NCBI GenBank assembly: GCA_963853835.1
Contig: OY970820.1
Coordinates: 82,518,909 to 82,582,908 of the forward strand
Source of the DNA: Calendula officinalis
Taxonomy: Eukaryota > Streptophyta > Magnoliopsida > Asterales > Asteraceae
Length of the DNA: 64,000 nucleotides
Reading direction: 5' to 3'
A program made the position numbers and the translations under genes. Below, piece by piece: positions 22,226 to 33,540 of this stretch. Within the stretch, counting starts at the first letter, position 1, and every line of letters starts with the position of its first letter. Under the pieces are notes generated by a model, which saw only the letters and a program-made list of their open reading frames with translations, was not told the origin of the DNA and made no database searches.

Positions 22226-22681
22226 AGTGTAACATAAAGTATACTATAAACTTCATTATTAGTATACATACATTTTGTAACTTGCGTGAACAGTGGCTCA
22301 CAGGTTAATAATTTTTTATTTTTTTTTCCTTTTTGCTTGAGCCACTTTTGTTGACTGAGATTCTTTGTGGCTTTGTTTCTAGCGTAGAGCTCCTCCAATT
22401 TGGAATTTGGTTACATACATAATTTTCTATTTATTCTTATTAGATTATTTTTAAAAATATCACATAGGTCCCGATTGCTTTTGGTTTTTTATAAGATAAC
22501 CATGTGACTATTAATTTATATAAAAATCTTATGTTTAACTTTTTCCATTACTTATATTATTAATAATATGATCAAAGTTGTACGTAGTAATTTGTTTTCA
22601 TTAGAGCAATTAAACTTTTGTATAAGTTCGATATGTATTTATTTTTTACACAAATAAATACTAATAGTTTTGTGAAAACCA
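22226..22681. other. AT-rich stretch, nothing recognised
   Basis: No gene or bounded repeat supported. Confidence 0.4.
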
Positions 22682-22812
22682 TAAGAGCATCCTCAATGGT
22701 TAACCTCACAAAAGCTTATTGCTTTTGCCACATCAACATTTCAATAATCAAAAAGCTTTTAATAAATAGCATCTCCAATGGTTAACCTTTGCAAAAGCTT
22801 TTTCTTTTATAA
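22682..22812. repeat. Duplicated 'agcatcytcaatggttaacct' segment
   Basis: AGCATCCTCAATGGTTAACCT (22686-22706) recurs as AGCATCTCCAATGGTTAACCT (22769-22789), each followed by CAAAAGCTT-type text. GAGCATC..CAATGG is the usual outer end of plant PIF/Harbinger MITEs, so this may be two stacked left ends. No matching right end was found. Confidence 0.45.
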
Positions 22813-23093
22813 TTTTTCTAATTTACCTTTATCTATTTCAAATATTTTATAAATATCTCTATATATAATTCGACAATTTTTTAACATATTACTAAATATA
22901 ATATTTTTATAAAATGTCTCATATTATATACCTATTACATTTAACACTTTGATGAATAGTACCAACCAGCTGAAGTATTTTACTTTTTTCTAGCCGTCTT
23001 CTTCTAGCCGTCTTTCTTTCACTTCCTTTATTTGTATTATTAAAAACATACATATCTAATATAGGATTAAAAGGTAAAATATTACGAAATAAG

Positions 23094-23166
23094 GTATCTG
23101 CCCAGATGGCTGCTTGCCTATTTATAAAACTCTTCACCCTTGAACAACCAAGGTTCGATTCCCACT
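23094..23166 (+). repeat. tRNA-like segment
   Basis: TGCCCAGATGGCTGC (A-box-like, about 23099) and AAGGTTCGATTCCCAC (B-box-like, about 23150-23165) are about 40 bp apart. No acceptor stem, so a tRNA-derived retroposon piece rather than a tRNA gene. Confidence 0.4.
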
Positions 23167-23258
23167 AAACATCATAATTTTTGATAATATTACTTATTAT
23201 GTCCTCTCCTCATTTCTTTAACCTTTTTTTTTTCAATTTTGCTTTAATTATACTTTAA

Positions 23259-23482
23259 GGGGGTGTCCTAGTGGTAAGAGTTTGGTCTCCATTGGCGAAA
23301 TTGCTTGGAGGTCCCAAGTTCCAATCCCACTTGGAGCAAAAAAAGTATACCCCCTTGTGGCCACGGAGGTTCACCTGTGCCGACTCCGGGCTACCTGCAA
23401 AGCCGGTGGTCGCCCTGGATTAGTCGGCTTGCGAAGCGAGTAGGAACCCATGTTACCAAAAAAAATAAAAATAATAATAATA
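23259..23482 (+). mobile_element. tRNA-derived SINE
   Basis: A tRNA-like head has A-box TCCTAGTGGTAAGAG (about 23266-23280) and B-box-like AAGTTCCAATCCCAC (about 23317-23331). It is followed by an unrelated body ('gaggttcacctgtgccgac', 'ctacctgcaaagccggtgg') and an A-rich (AAT)n tail ending near 23482. About 224 bp. A decayed piece of a similar body appears near 33240-33298. No clear target duplication seen. Confidence 0.7.
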
Positions 23483-24018
23483 GTTTTGTGAACACTTACT
23501 TTGTGAGCCGACTAATCTCAGGTTCGCAAATAAACCTCAACAAGTTTATTTTCTCATAGGAAATATCTTTGAATATTTATTTTGTTATTTGAAAGTTATG
23601 TCATCGAAAATATCTTGAAATTCACATTTTGTTTTTTAATATAAAATAATCTTTTGGGTATTATAAGAATATATTAATAACAGTTATTTAAGTATCACAT
23701 GAAAATCCCCACGGCATCGCGCGGATGAAATTCTACTCGTTATCTAAAATTAACCAACAAGTACTCAAATTATGGTTGAAAAGTAGTCTCTTCAAGATTT
23801 CAAAATGAAATTAGATACATCTACTCAATTAACTTGATTGATAGTTTTGGGCTAGGCGGCCAACAAGATGTGTGGATTTCCACTAGATTTCATCTACAAC
23901 CATTACAAGTGTTGATATCTAAATGTCAAATTTTCAAGTCTCAACCTCAATGGGGGGTGATATGTCCTTTTCAATTAGGTTTCATCAATAACTATAACTA
24001 TTCACAAATAATGGAATA
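23483..24018. other. AT-rich stretch with a degenerate Helitron-like end
   Basis: CCCCACGGCATCGCGCGG followed by ATGAAATTCTACTCGT (about 23708-23741) has the hairpin-then-CTNN layout of a Helitron 3' end on the plus strand, but the CTRR is changed. Otherwise no feature. Confidence 0.3.
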
Positions 24019-24026
24019 TGCTATAA

Positions 24027-24438
24027 TAGAGATGCACACAAACCGGTTATTGACCAAACTAGTTTCGGGTTTGACCAAAACCGGTTTTGGTCAACGCCGG
24101 TCATAACCGGTTTCTTCAATAACCGGTTCGGTTAGTAACCGGTTTTGACTCTCGAAAACTATAACCGTGTAATGTGTATTGTAACTGGTTCGGTTCGGTT
24201 ATAAACCGGTTAACCGGCCAAAACCGGTGTGTTGACCAAATTTGTGGTCGGTTATGGTCAAAACTGGTTTCGGGTAACCAGTTACTAACCGGTTCGAACC
24301 CTAAGAACCCAAACCGGTTCCTAACCGATCGGTTATTCAATAACCGAATCGGTTACGGTCAACACCGGTTTTGACCGGTTACGGTTTCGGTTCGGTTACC
24401 GGTTTCGGTTTCGGTTTCGGGTATTTTGTGCACGACTA
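24027..24438. mobile_element. hAT-type MITE filled with CCGGTT repeats, perfect 8-bp duplication
   Basis: TIRs TAGAGATGCACACAAA and complement TAGTCGTGCACAAAA. Flanks TGCTATAA (24019-24026 and 24439-24446) are identical. The interior is a dense run of CCGGTT/AACCGG words in both orientations with no coding potential. Length 412 bp. Confidence 0.85.
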
Positions 24439-24478
24439 TGCTATAAAGCATTTATGTCCTATCGTCGGATTAATATAA

Positions 24479-25530
24479 CTAGTAGATTTCTACCCCGCGC
24501 GTTGTCGCGGGGTAATTTCATATAATACACTAAAGACTATTATTGAAATAACTATTAAAAAGGAAAATGTAGGTTCCAAAATATTTGTTTTTTAAGATAC
24601 AATGAAATAACTCTCAAATCTTCCCCTATATATGGAGGTAGTTTCGACCTTGATTCGCCAACAAGGCAGTTTGCAGCCCCCTGATTCGCCAGTTATTCCA
24701 CGTGTAATTAGCCGATTCGTCCAAGGTTCTCACCTCAATTCCGAAACAATGTGTATACGACTTCCTGCACAGTTATGGGAAGTCCGTAAAAACTGCACTA
24801 CAAAATCGGCTACGTTTTGTAAATAAGCCTGTCAAGTCAAACATGAAATTCGCAATTAATTATGCACGTCGAATACATAAACACACTTTATTAAGTCCAA
24901 ATCCCTATCAAAGCAAATATTCGAAAATATTAGTAACAGATTTCCTTTAAACAACAATTAACATAACAAAACCATAATTAAACAGATCATTACCTAATCT
25001 TCTCCATCCTTTTCGGGAGCACAATATTCGTATTTTTCATTTATAAACCGGAATACAACACCACATAATTCCCACAATTCTTCATCCCTGCATCACGATT
25101 CAGAAACCAACGCTCAAGGTTATTGTTTGTCTTCGTTTTGCTATTTTACCCCCATAAACATAACTGCAATCTATTAGATTTAGGCACTTAAGTTATTCCT
25201 TAACTGTTATCATTCTGAAAAAACGTAATATGATTTAATAAATTGCGTTATTAACACAGTTTTTTCCGATATTGCAGTATAGTCTTAGTCTGACAGTCAA
25301 TCATCAACTTCAACTTCAACGTATGTTTTTTCAGCTATTTTAGATTCCTTATGTATAAACCATCAGTATTAACAATCAACAAAACTGATGTACTAATAAA
25401 ACTTCGGTCTATTTGTCTGTGATTTAAAACCCATTTAAGTCAAAACTTTACTGATTGCATGAATTTTTTTGATTATATATTATTAAACACCATAATGTGC
25501 ATTCATTTAAAACCCATATATAGGGGAAGA
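24479..25530 (-). mobile_element. Candidate non-autonomous Helitron (minus strand)
   Basis: The 3' end on the minus strand is CTAG (24479-24482) followed by T, preceded by a perfect 8-bp hairpin stem (24492-24499 with 24506-24513, 6-nt loop). A Helitron-like 5' end, TCTTCCCCTATATATGG read on the minus strand, lies at 25530-25514. That gives a 1.05-kb unit without transposase. A plus-strand copy of the same 5' motif inside it (24619) complicates the model. Confidence 0.55.
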
Positions 25531-26225
25531 TTGACTTACCGACAGCGTCTTTTTGACATTCTTACTGAATAATAAGACTGACAAATTTTAAAATTCAAAA
25601 TTACACGATTTTAATTTTTTATCTACATCGATTTAAAAGTGTTTTGAATCACAGTTTTGAACTTAAGTAATAAAAAACATATTGGTTTGAATCCAGCTTT
25701 AATAAATACTTTTCTATTTGGTAAATTCGATTTTAAGTCAAAACTTTACTCACTGCATGAATTTTTTTGGTTATATATTCAATATTGACTTTTAAAGTCA
25801 ATAGTTAACAATTTGGTCATCACAATGCTATTAATAAAAAATATGGATTAATATTGTTTTATTTACAACAAAACAGGCCTAAATAATAACATAATTCAAA
25901 TAACTTTATGTTAATAGAAAATTATGCACGTTTATGTATTCTACTTTTAAACAGTAAAACTATTTGACTGTAATAGCATAAACAGTCAAATTCTGCGTAA
26001 TAGATAAACATATTTTTTTTAAATTTAGAAGACAACTCCATTTTAAAAAAGTATGTCTATTAAAAGACAAACTGTTTGACTTTAAAAGTCAAATAGTTTT
26101 AAAAAAATTTTAACAGTTAAATTCATTTACTTTAGTCATAAAATTGTTTGAATTTTTTTATGTTAATGTGCCCAAACATCGCTAGGATCTCCAAGCAAAG
26201 TTGACTAAACGTGTTTTTGACATTT

Positions 26226-26520
26226 TTTTTAACTGTTTGACTGTTAAAGTCATTGAATAAACTGTTTAACTAAATTTTTTTAGTAAATTGTTTGACTACA
26301 CTGTTTGATTTTGTTAACGCATTAATTATGATTATAAATTGTTTTACTGATATTAAGAGAAACAGTTAACGCATTAATTATTTGTCAATCAGTTTTACTA
26401 AGCTGTTTTACTAAATTGTTTGAGTAAATTATTTGACTAAATTGTTTTACTAAACTGCTTCACTAAATTACCCATTCTCAAACTTTTTGACTGCACTGTT
26501 TCACATCAGAGTCTTTGACT
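26226..26520. repeat. Degenerate CTGTTTGACTAAA repeats with a 13-bp tandem core
   Basis: At 26403-26467 five 13-bp units follow each other: CTGTTTTACTAAA, TTGTTTGAGTAAA, TTATTTGACTAAA, TTGTTTTACTAAA, CTGCTTCACTAAA. Scattered relatives (AACTGTTTGACT and its complement) extend from about 25960 to 26520 and into the introns of the RPA-like gene. Confidence 0.8.
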
Positions 26521-26682
26521 CTATTTTATTAGAATATTTTATTCATAAATTTTCATTGTAAAAAGTGAAAATATTTGTCAAACAGTTTTAATATATTGAC
26601 TTTTATAAATCAGTGAACATATTTTATTTTTACATTTATGTTATTCATTTTTACTGGAACACAATCTTATTAAATATGCAGG

Positions 26683-29600
26683 ATGAATCCGAACAACGAC
26701 AAGGGGAAAGGGAAGATGAATTACCCGAAAACACCAAATTCGTCCGGTAGCAAATTGAGGCCTTTGGCAAGTTCAGGAATAGCTCTAGGTTCCCGAAGAT
26801 TTCGTGCCGCTGAAAACACAAACCATTCACCAGTTAACATCGGGAGAGTCCAAGGTATTTAATATCACTAGCCTTTTAATTTATTTTATATATACAATTC
26901 GATTATATGTCTACATGTTTATTGCAGAAAACACGAAAGTGAAAACAATCACACCAATTGGTCAAATAGATGCGGGGTTACGGGACTTAACCGTGCGTGG
27001 GAGATGTATTTCAATATGGCACTCCCACCGTAAGAACGAATCCCATAACCCTTACTCTCTAGACTTGGTATTGCATGATGATCAGGAACTATAAATTAAT
27101 ACCTCATAAATAAATTTTGGTCTTATGTTAAAAAAACATACAAAATCGATTTAATTAAATTCTATTTTTGCAGAATGATCGAATTCAGATATGGATTAAG
27201 AAAGAATTCATGTATAAGTTCGAGCCTCTGTTCGAAGAAGGCCAATGCTATGAAATATCGAACTTTTCGATTTATCAGAATACTGGATATTACCCGTTAT
27301 TACCACATAAGTTCAAATAGATTGATGAAAATATTTACAGTTTATTGCTCGAACCTTATACTGAGATTAAGTCTGTAAATCGTACTTATGATGAAAAAGA
27401 CGCTGTTGGTACGTCATATTTTTATATTTATTAACCTTCAATATTTTCCTGAGTTAATGGCACAATATATTCTATTTACAATTTAATTATTTTTTGTTAT
27501 ATGTTTCAGATGTTATTGGTTCTGTTGTGGGAATTATGGAGAGTGTGAAGGTAGCCACCCAAAGTGGTACGAAATATCGACGTACCGTTGTGGTCGAGGA
27601 TAATATGTACGTATTACTTACATACATATTTATAAAAAATATATTATATTTTAGATATTTATAAATGATTACAACTTTATAAAAACAGGGGAGAACAACT
27701 TGATTTCACGTTTTGTGAAGAGTGGGCAACGATGTGGAACGATTATGCTGCCGATCCAGAGAAGTTTGGACATTTTTGCGTGATACTACAGCTAGGGAAA
27801 GTTAAATACTACGAAGGTACGATTTAAAAACTGCTTTTTAATAAAGTTTTACTATTAAAAGTCAAACTGTTATTCAGTAAAAATTTACAACATTTATTTA
27901 GTGTTATAATACTTTAGTTCCTGTTTTTTTAAATAAATGTATTCCTATATATTAAGAAACTTTTGGGCATGTTTCACTGTTAAGGAAAGTCAAAACAGTT
28001 GGATTGTTTTGTTGAATTTTTTACTTAGAAACGTTTTTTTATAAAGGGTAATAACAATTTTCATTTAAAATAGTAATTGTGATGCTATTAGTATACGATT
28101 TTTCTTTAAAATGATTTTTTCAAAAATACCAGTAGAAAAATAGAGTCAATGAAAATAGGAGTTGTCATGCTATGTGTAGGTACGATGTAAAAATTGCATT
28201 TTATTAGGGTTTGACTATTAAAAGTCAAACTGTTTTATTATCTGCAGTCAAACATTTTGAGAATACGTTTCAATACTTTATTTCCTGTTTTTTTAAATCA
28301 ATGTATGCCTATTTTATTTGCTATTAATTTTTATTTTACTGTACATTACACACTAAATGCAGGGGCACCTGCGGTCCATAACGCTTTGTTCGGAACAAAG
28401 ATAATCATTGATCAAAGTCATCCTGCTATTGTTGCATTTAAAGCCGAGTTAGTAAAAATAGAACAAATTTATAAATGTTTTTATATATGAAAAACATTAT
28501 TTTTTAACCCCTATTGCGTGATATATGTTGTTATTGTCAGGGCTGAGAAACAGGATGATTATGACCCAAATCAGTTCAAAATTGAGTTTTTTACCCCTGA
28601 ATCAAAAGTTGTTACCGTTACCGATTTCTTTAGCGGTACCGTTAAAAGCATGGTGGCACATATTCGCCAAATACAACCGGTATGTAAACGCACGGTCCTG
28701 TAATTATTACTATAAGGCCATTATCTATTAATTGGAACAACAAATCTACTTTTTATATTTATTTAACATATATACAGGATTCCCACTGCATTGTATTTGC
28801 AACCATTCATGTTTTACATGATCAAATTGGATGGGCTTATTTGGCGTGCAAGAAGTGCACCAAAAAGGTTAAAGTAAGATCAGCAAATAGTCGCCAAACT
28901 ACTTACGAATGCGACGATTGTGGGGCAGTACAAACGAATTCGAGGTAAAAATTTACATAAACTAATGAATTTTACAATACTTATGAAGTATATTGACTCT
29001 TATTCTGAATTTTTGATTTGTTTATACTTTTTTACTTAACAGGTTTAAGGTTGTTGTAACCATCATTGATGAGAGTGGTACTGCACAAGTTGTCTTTTTC
29101 AACAGTTCTATTTTTAAGTTGACAGGCCTTACTGTGTGGGACATAATTGACAAACACGGAAAGGATCCATCCCAGTACTACCCCGATGAGTTGAACATGA
29201 TCCTCGGTAAAAAATTACTCTTAAAATTGTGGTACTCTAAAGAGAACCACAATAAAAATAACCACACCTACCGGTGTGATGGTATGTCTGAGGATCCACA
29301 ACTAATCAAGCATTTCAAGAAAAATTTTATCGTGGATCGTGTATGTGCTGATGTTGTTGATGAGGTAATAAAGGCAATTTATTATTTTATCCAAAAAATA
29401 TAGTTAGAATATAATAAGCATATTAAAATTTTGTTTATGTTTTTTTCAGCCCGAGGACGAGCCGCTGGAGGAATTCAACACGCCTTCCAACTTGATAAAC
29501 AAGGTTTCAATGGTTGATGATAGTGTAAAACGTGTGCTAAACATGCAGACACCGACTTCGTGTGATGGGGCTTCTGGGAGCGGAAATTCCAGTAACAAAA

Positions 29601-29710
29601 AACGCCGTGTCTTTATCAATCTAGATGATCTTGACACTGATTCAGAAGATGAGAAGGCTAGCAAAAGCTCGAACGGTTTGGTTGAGGTGAAAATTGAACC
29701 GGAAGACTGA
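26683..29710 (+). pseudogene. RPA70-like (replication protein A large subunit) gene, Helitron-associated, with lesions
   Basis: Ten exons can be traced: 26683 to about 26850, about 26927-27090, 27174-27408, 27510-27606, 27689-27816, 28363-28447, 28541-28679, 28778-28944, 29043-29364 and 29450-29710. OB-fold modules appear in order (GRCISIWHSH in exon 2, VVGIMESVKV in exon 4, FVVV-type strand KVVVTIIDES in exon 9) with a zinc ribbon in exon 8 (CKKC ... CDDC), and a KKRR plus acidic tail. Such proteins bind single-stranded DNA, and plant Helitrons often carry them. Two lesions: exon 2 ends ATCAG|GAAC without a GT donor (27091), and exon 3 has an in-frame TAG at 27318-27320. Other junctions keep GT-AG and phase, so decay is recent. 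Start ATG is uncertain because it follows an acceptor-like GCAG. Confidence 0.8.
27815..28312 (+). repeat. Intron-internal duplication including the splice donor
   Basis: The start of intron 5 (about 27815-27955: 'ggtacgat', 'attaaaagtcaaactgtt', 'cctgtttttttaaat', 'aatgta..cctat') is repeated at about 28178-28312 in the same order. The second copy carries a donor-like GGTACGATGTAA that could compete with the real donor. Confidence 0.75.
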
Positions 29711-30224
29711 GAGGCATGACATTCCCCAACGCTGTTTTTTAAACATTTTTTTTATATTGGTTATATTATTGTTTTGAGTATTTTTTAGACAAATTTGTTT
29801 GTGTTTTTGTTTTTTGAAGACCGCCCTATTTATCAACTTTATGTTATACGGGTTCCATTTTTTATGATTTATTTCCTTAGACAAACATTTTATGTGGATC
29901 ACCATTAAACTAAACACCACTGTATTTAGTATAATATAGTCAATTATTACCGAAATAAATTTAAAAAAAGTTTCAGAACCAGATTTGGAAATTAACACTG
30001 TTTGTTAAATAAAAATTAAACACTTTTTGTCAAATAAAATTTTCAAACCAAACTTTTTTTAATTTGATGAATGACCTTACTGTTCTACGTTATCGGCCCA
30101 AAACTAATGGTATGTAAAAATTCATTATACTTTGGCTAATTACGAAATTGTTGAAGGTTAATAAATTTAACAAATAGTATTACATGTATAAATAATTATG
30201 AATTAGCTAATAAATATTAGACAA
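29711..30224. other. 3' flank of the RPA-like pseudogene
   Basis: AT-rich, no gene supported. Confidence 0.4.
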
Positions 30225-30494
30225 TCTTCCCCTATATATAATCAGCAAGTTATTATTTCGGTAATATTAATGGTATGTAAAAATTAAATCAATTTTACGG
30301 TTATCGATTGATGAAGATCACATTAATACTAATTCATTATATTTCAAATCAATATGTTTGATTCCATAAAAAAAAATTCGATTTTGGAAAGTCAAAACCT
30401 AATTGGTCCGAATTTTATTAATCTAATTTGATCCTGAAATATATATCTCCATATTTAACTTCGGTTTTGTGATCTTCATCAATATAGGGGAAGA
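30225..30494. mobile_element. 270-bp unit bounded by inverted TCTTCCCCTATAT motifs
   Basis: Starts TCTTCCCCTATATATAA (30225) and ends with the complement of TCTTCCCCTATAT (30494). A second inverted pair, GATGAAGATCAC (about 30311-30322) and GTGATCTTCATC (about 30470-30481), lies inside. It may be a MITE or two Helitron 5' ends back to back. No CTAG-type end is seen within it. Confidence 0.55.
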
Positions 30495-32536
30495 TTCCAA
30501 AATTTTCAAATGTAAACCATATTCCCTAAGATTATGGTAACAAATAAATTACCTCTCTCAATTCGCCCTTATATAGACCCATCAATTCTCTCTATGAAAT
30601 CCACATACTTTGAAACATAGCAACAGAAGAAATTCAGCTTCAACTTCCTACCGTCATTTGCATCCTTTTAGCTTACTGAAACTACATAATTGAAAAGGTA
30701 TTCTATCTCAAAGTTTATTTAAATGAAACTTTTTTGGTGCGTACCTCTATTTAAACACTGTAAAACTCCCATTTCAAATAATGATTTTTTTTACTATTCG
30801 TTGACAAAATGCGCATATGACTTAAAGAGTCAGTTTCAATTATATTTTTTTTATAAAATCGCATATTGTAATTAGTTTGGATATAAAAATGTTGGTACGA
30901 TTATGCCTCATAAACTGAAATGGGATTTGCTGTTTGTTGAACAAATATTCAATAAATGTTACTTAGATTTATAAATCACCAGGGGATTTCTTACTGTGTC
31001 GATTTTCAAACCATATATGTACGATTAAATGTGCAAGATATTAGTTGAATATAATATATTTTTTATAAATAGGGAATGTGACCAATAAGTAAATACATAC
31101 TTATAACTCACTTCCCTATAATTATGGAAACCCAATAATCTTACTTTGAACCATTATAAATGATTATTCAACCGTGTATATAATCTTGAATATTCAACGA
31201 CATTGCAGTCTTCAAGGTTCAACGAAGTTGTTGCCGCAATTGGTATTCTTACAGGAAGTTTTCTCATCTGAAAGAACACAGTTGATTCAAGTTAAAGGTA
31301 TGTATTAGCACCTATTCAATAACCCCTATAATTATAACTGTGTTCCCTTTTTTTCTACCTGTTTTTAAAATGCAGCACTAAAACTTCATGTAGAGATATG
31401 TCTTATACACATTTGGATAATCGTTTTTATATATTCAATATGACTTATACACATATGACTTATAATTGCAGCCATAAACTGGTATTATATTCGATTTTCA
31501 AGCATTTCTAAAAACCCATATTTGGCAGAAACCAATTGCTGTTGAATTTCAGTTTAGGCGTGCAATTATAAGTTTATGGCTGCACTTATAATTCAGGGGT
31601 AATTATAAGTTCATAACAGATATTTGATTTTTCGTTTATGGCTAACAGTGGTGATTTTTAACAGAGTATTTAAAAACCTTATTATAACAGTTTGATCTAC
31701 AATTTAAAATTTTTCATAGAATGTTTTTGAATTTTGCATTCATAATCCAAATTAAAGGAAACGACATCTTCTTCTAATGTGGATTTTTTCTAGAATTTTA
31801 CTATTCAATATACGACTGATAGTATAAAGGTCATGGATTACGATGCATACCATTATCATTTTTAAAGAATTTTAGGTGTTAAATCCAACAGCTTCCTCGA
31901 CGAAAATGCAGGTGAACAATTTTAGGGTTTCAGTTTCAGAAATCGGCGCCCAATTTGATACTAATCTGTATTCCATGTATGAAGATAAGTAACATAATCA
32001 TCAATTAACAACTTTAAAATTAGCAATTTACCTTTTCGCATGAACTATTAATTAATATTCAGAAATCCGGTTCAATTACAGATCGCATATTGGATACTGG
32101 ATTCGTTGAGTCGTTCGATCAGCAGACTATTGGGAGTTTATTGGATTGAATTAGCTAATAAATCGTTATACCCTTGAAGTAGGACGTACGTGATTCTGTA
32201 ACACACTTCGGTTAGTTTTCTGATCTTGAATCTTCTTTTTGGTAACCTATTTGATCGGTGACTATCTAACACGCCTCTTCAGTATTCGACACATTCTTTC
32301 CTTAACCAAGTTTTATGTTAACTTACAGATTTTCCTGGCAGGCTAAATGGCCCAATTAAGCCCACATAGATTAGTTAGCATTTTATTACTCCCAATTGGG
32401 CTGAAAATTAACGTATGGGCCTGAATTTGTACTATTTCAAACACTGTTTTTAAACAATTATGTATTTAACGTATGGGGACTGAATTAGTATTTTTTCTAA
32501 TCATTTAATCGAAAAATGTGACTACGCTGAATTAAA
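30495..32536. other. Unannotated Helitron-zone sequence
   Basis: AT-rich, no domain-bearing frame. It contains further weak versions of the 'cttcccctatata' motif (about 30563 and 31113). Likely the non-coding remains of the Helitron where Rep-helicase was lost. Confidence 0.35.
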
Positions 32537-32542
32537 TTGAAT

Positions 32543-32782
32543 CGGAGGCAATTCCCTGTTCAGGTATGCTTTGCTATGACCATTAACAAAAGTCAAGGCC
32601 AGACGTTGTCTCAGGTTGGGTTGTTTCTGCAAAAACCGGTATTCTCGCATGGCCAGCTTTATGTTGCTGTATCACGAGTTAAGAACAAGAACGGGTTGAA
32701 GGTCATTTGTTGTGACACAGATGGGAATTACACTAATTCAACAGCAAATGTCGTTTACAAAGAAGTCTTATTTCGTTTGTAA
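32543..32782 (+). pseudogene. Helitron Pif1-like helicase, C-terminal fragment
   Basis: About 79 residues with FAMTINKSQGQTLSQVG (SF1 motif V region), FSHGQLYVAVSRVKNKNGL (motif VI) and the usual NVVYKEVLF end before TAA. This is the last part of the 5'-3' helicase that unwinds DNA in rolling-circle Helitron transposition. No Rep HUH motif or Walker A was found upstream, so it is a truncated remnant. Its position about 160 bp before a CTAG terminus fits the known gene order. Confidence 0.9.
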
Positions 32783-32911
32783 ATTTTATGTAATATATCT
32801 TCATGTATCGAATTCTATTTAACATTTATTTATGTACATCATTATTATGTAATTTTTAATATTATTAATGTATGTTGGTATTTTCTCACATAATAAATTT
32901 TGAGGCATACT

Positions 32912-32939
32912 CGCCCAAATGGGCGGGTTATGAAGCTAG
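32912..32939 (+). other. Helitron 3' terminus: hairpin plus CTAG
   Basis: CGCCCA/TGGGCG stem (32912-32917 with 32920-32925), a 10-base spacer and CTAG at 32936-32939, followed by T as expected for insertion between A and T. Confidence 0.85.
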
Positions 32940-32940
32940 T

Positions 32941-33540
32941 ATATTATATATTAGTACTATTTTATACTAAAAAATATAGACTTTAAGATATTTCTCAGAA
33001 GTAAAGAAAATTACTAATGTGTAAATTTGAAAGAATGACTATATTAGAGTTACCGAGAAAGGTAATATTAGTTAAATATTAAGTGTTTAGTACCATTAAC
33101 ATAAATACTCAATAATATTGTAATCCGGTTCAACCGCCCGGTTGAATCGTTGCGACCGGTCCGACTATTTTTAGAGCATCAGCCGGTTCAATTCAAAATT
33201 TTGGGTTTTATAACATTAAAAGAAGCTCTTTAAGGCTACAGAGGTTCATCCATGCTAACTCCAGGTTACACTCAAAGCCAGTCGAAACTAAGGTTACCTG
33301 ATTATTAGAAAATGGTTTAAATATCACTTATTTGGTACGGAGGTAGTATATCCTAATTTCTTGAAATGGGTAAATTTTTATTTTTTATTTAATATTTTTT
33401 GATATAAAAGTAGAGATGTTTGTCTTCTAGTGAGCGGATGATTCAAGATAAAATCAATATCACCTAAAAGTGAAAGTCAACATTTCCGGTTTAGACTTCA
33501 AAAAATTTAAATATATCGTTACTATAGTAAATAAATAAAT
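32941..33540. other. Intergenic stretch with small repeat scraps
   Basis: A CCGGTT-rich scrap at about 33123-33200 and a SINE-body-like scrap at about 33238-33300 ('gaggttcatccatgctaactcc'). No gene. Confidence 0.4.

Larger units (their letters stand above)
24619..32939 (+). mobile_element. Candidate Helitron carrying RPA-like and helicase remnants
   Basis: A TCTTCCCCTATATATGG start at 24619 after A and a good Helitron 3' terminus at 32939 bracket two typical Helitron passengers on the plus strand: an RPA70-like gene (26683-29710) and the C-terminal end of the Pif1-like helicase (32543-32782). Most of Rep-helicase is missing, so the unit is a deletion derivative. The 30225 copy of the start motif is an alternative 5' end, which would make a 2.7-kb element. 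The bracketing is an inference. Confidence 0.45.

Noticed and set aside
23094..23166. Functional tRNA gene
   Set aside because: Pol III box motifs are present but there is no 7-bp acceptor stem or cloverleaf.
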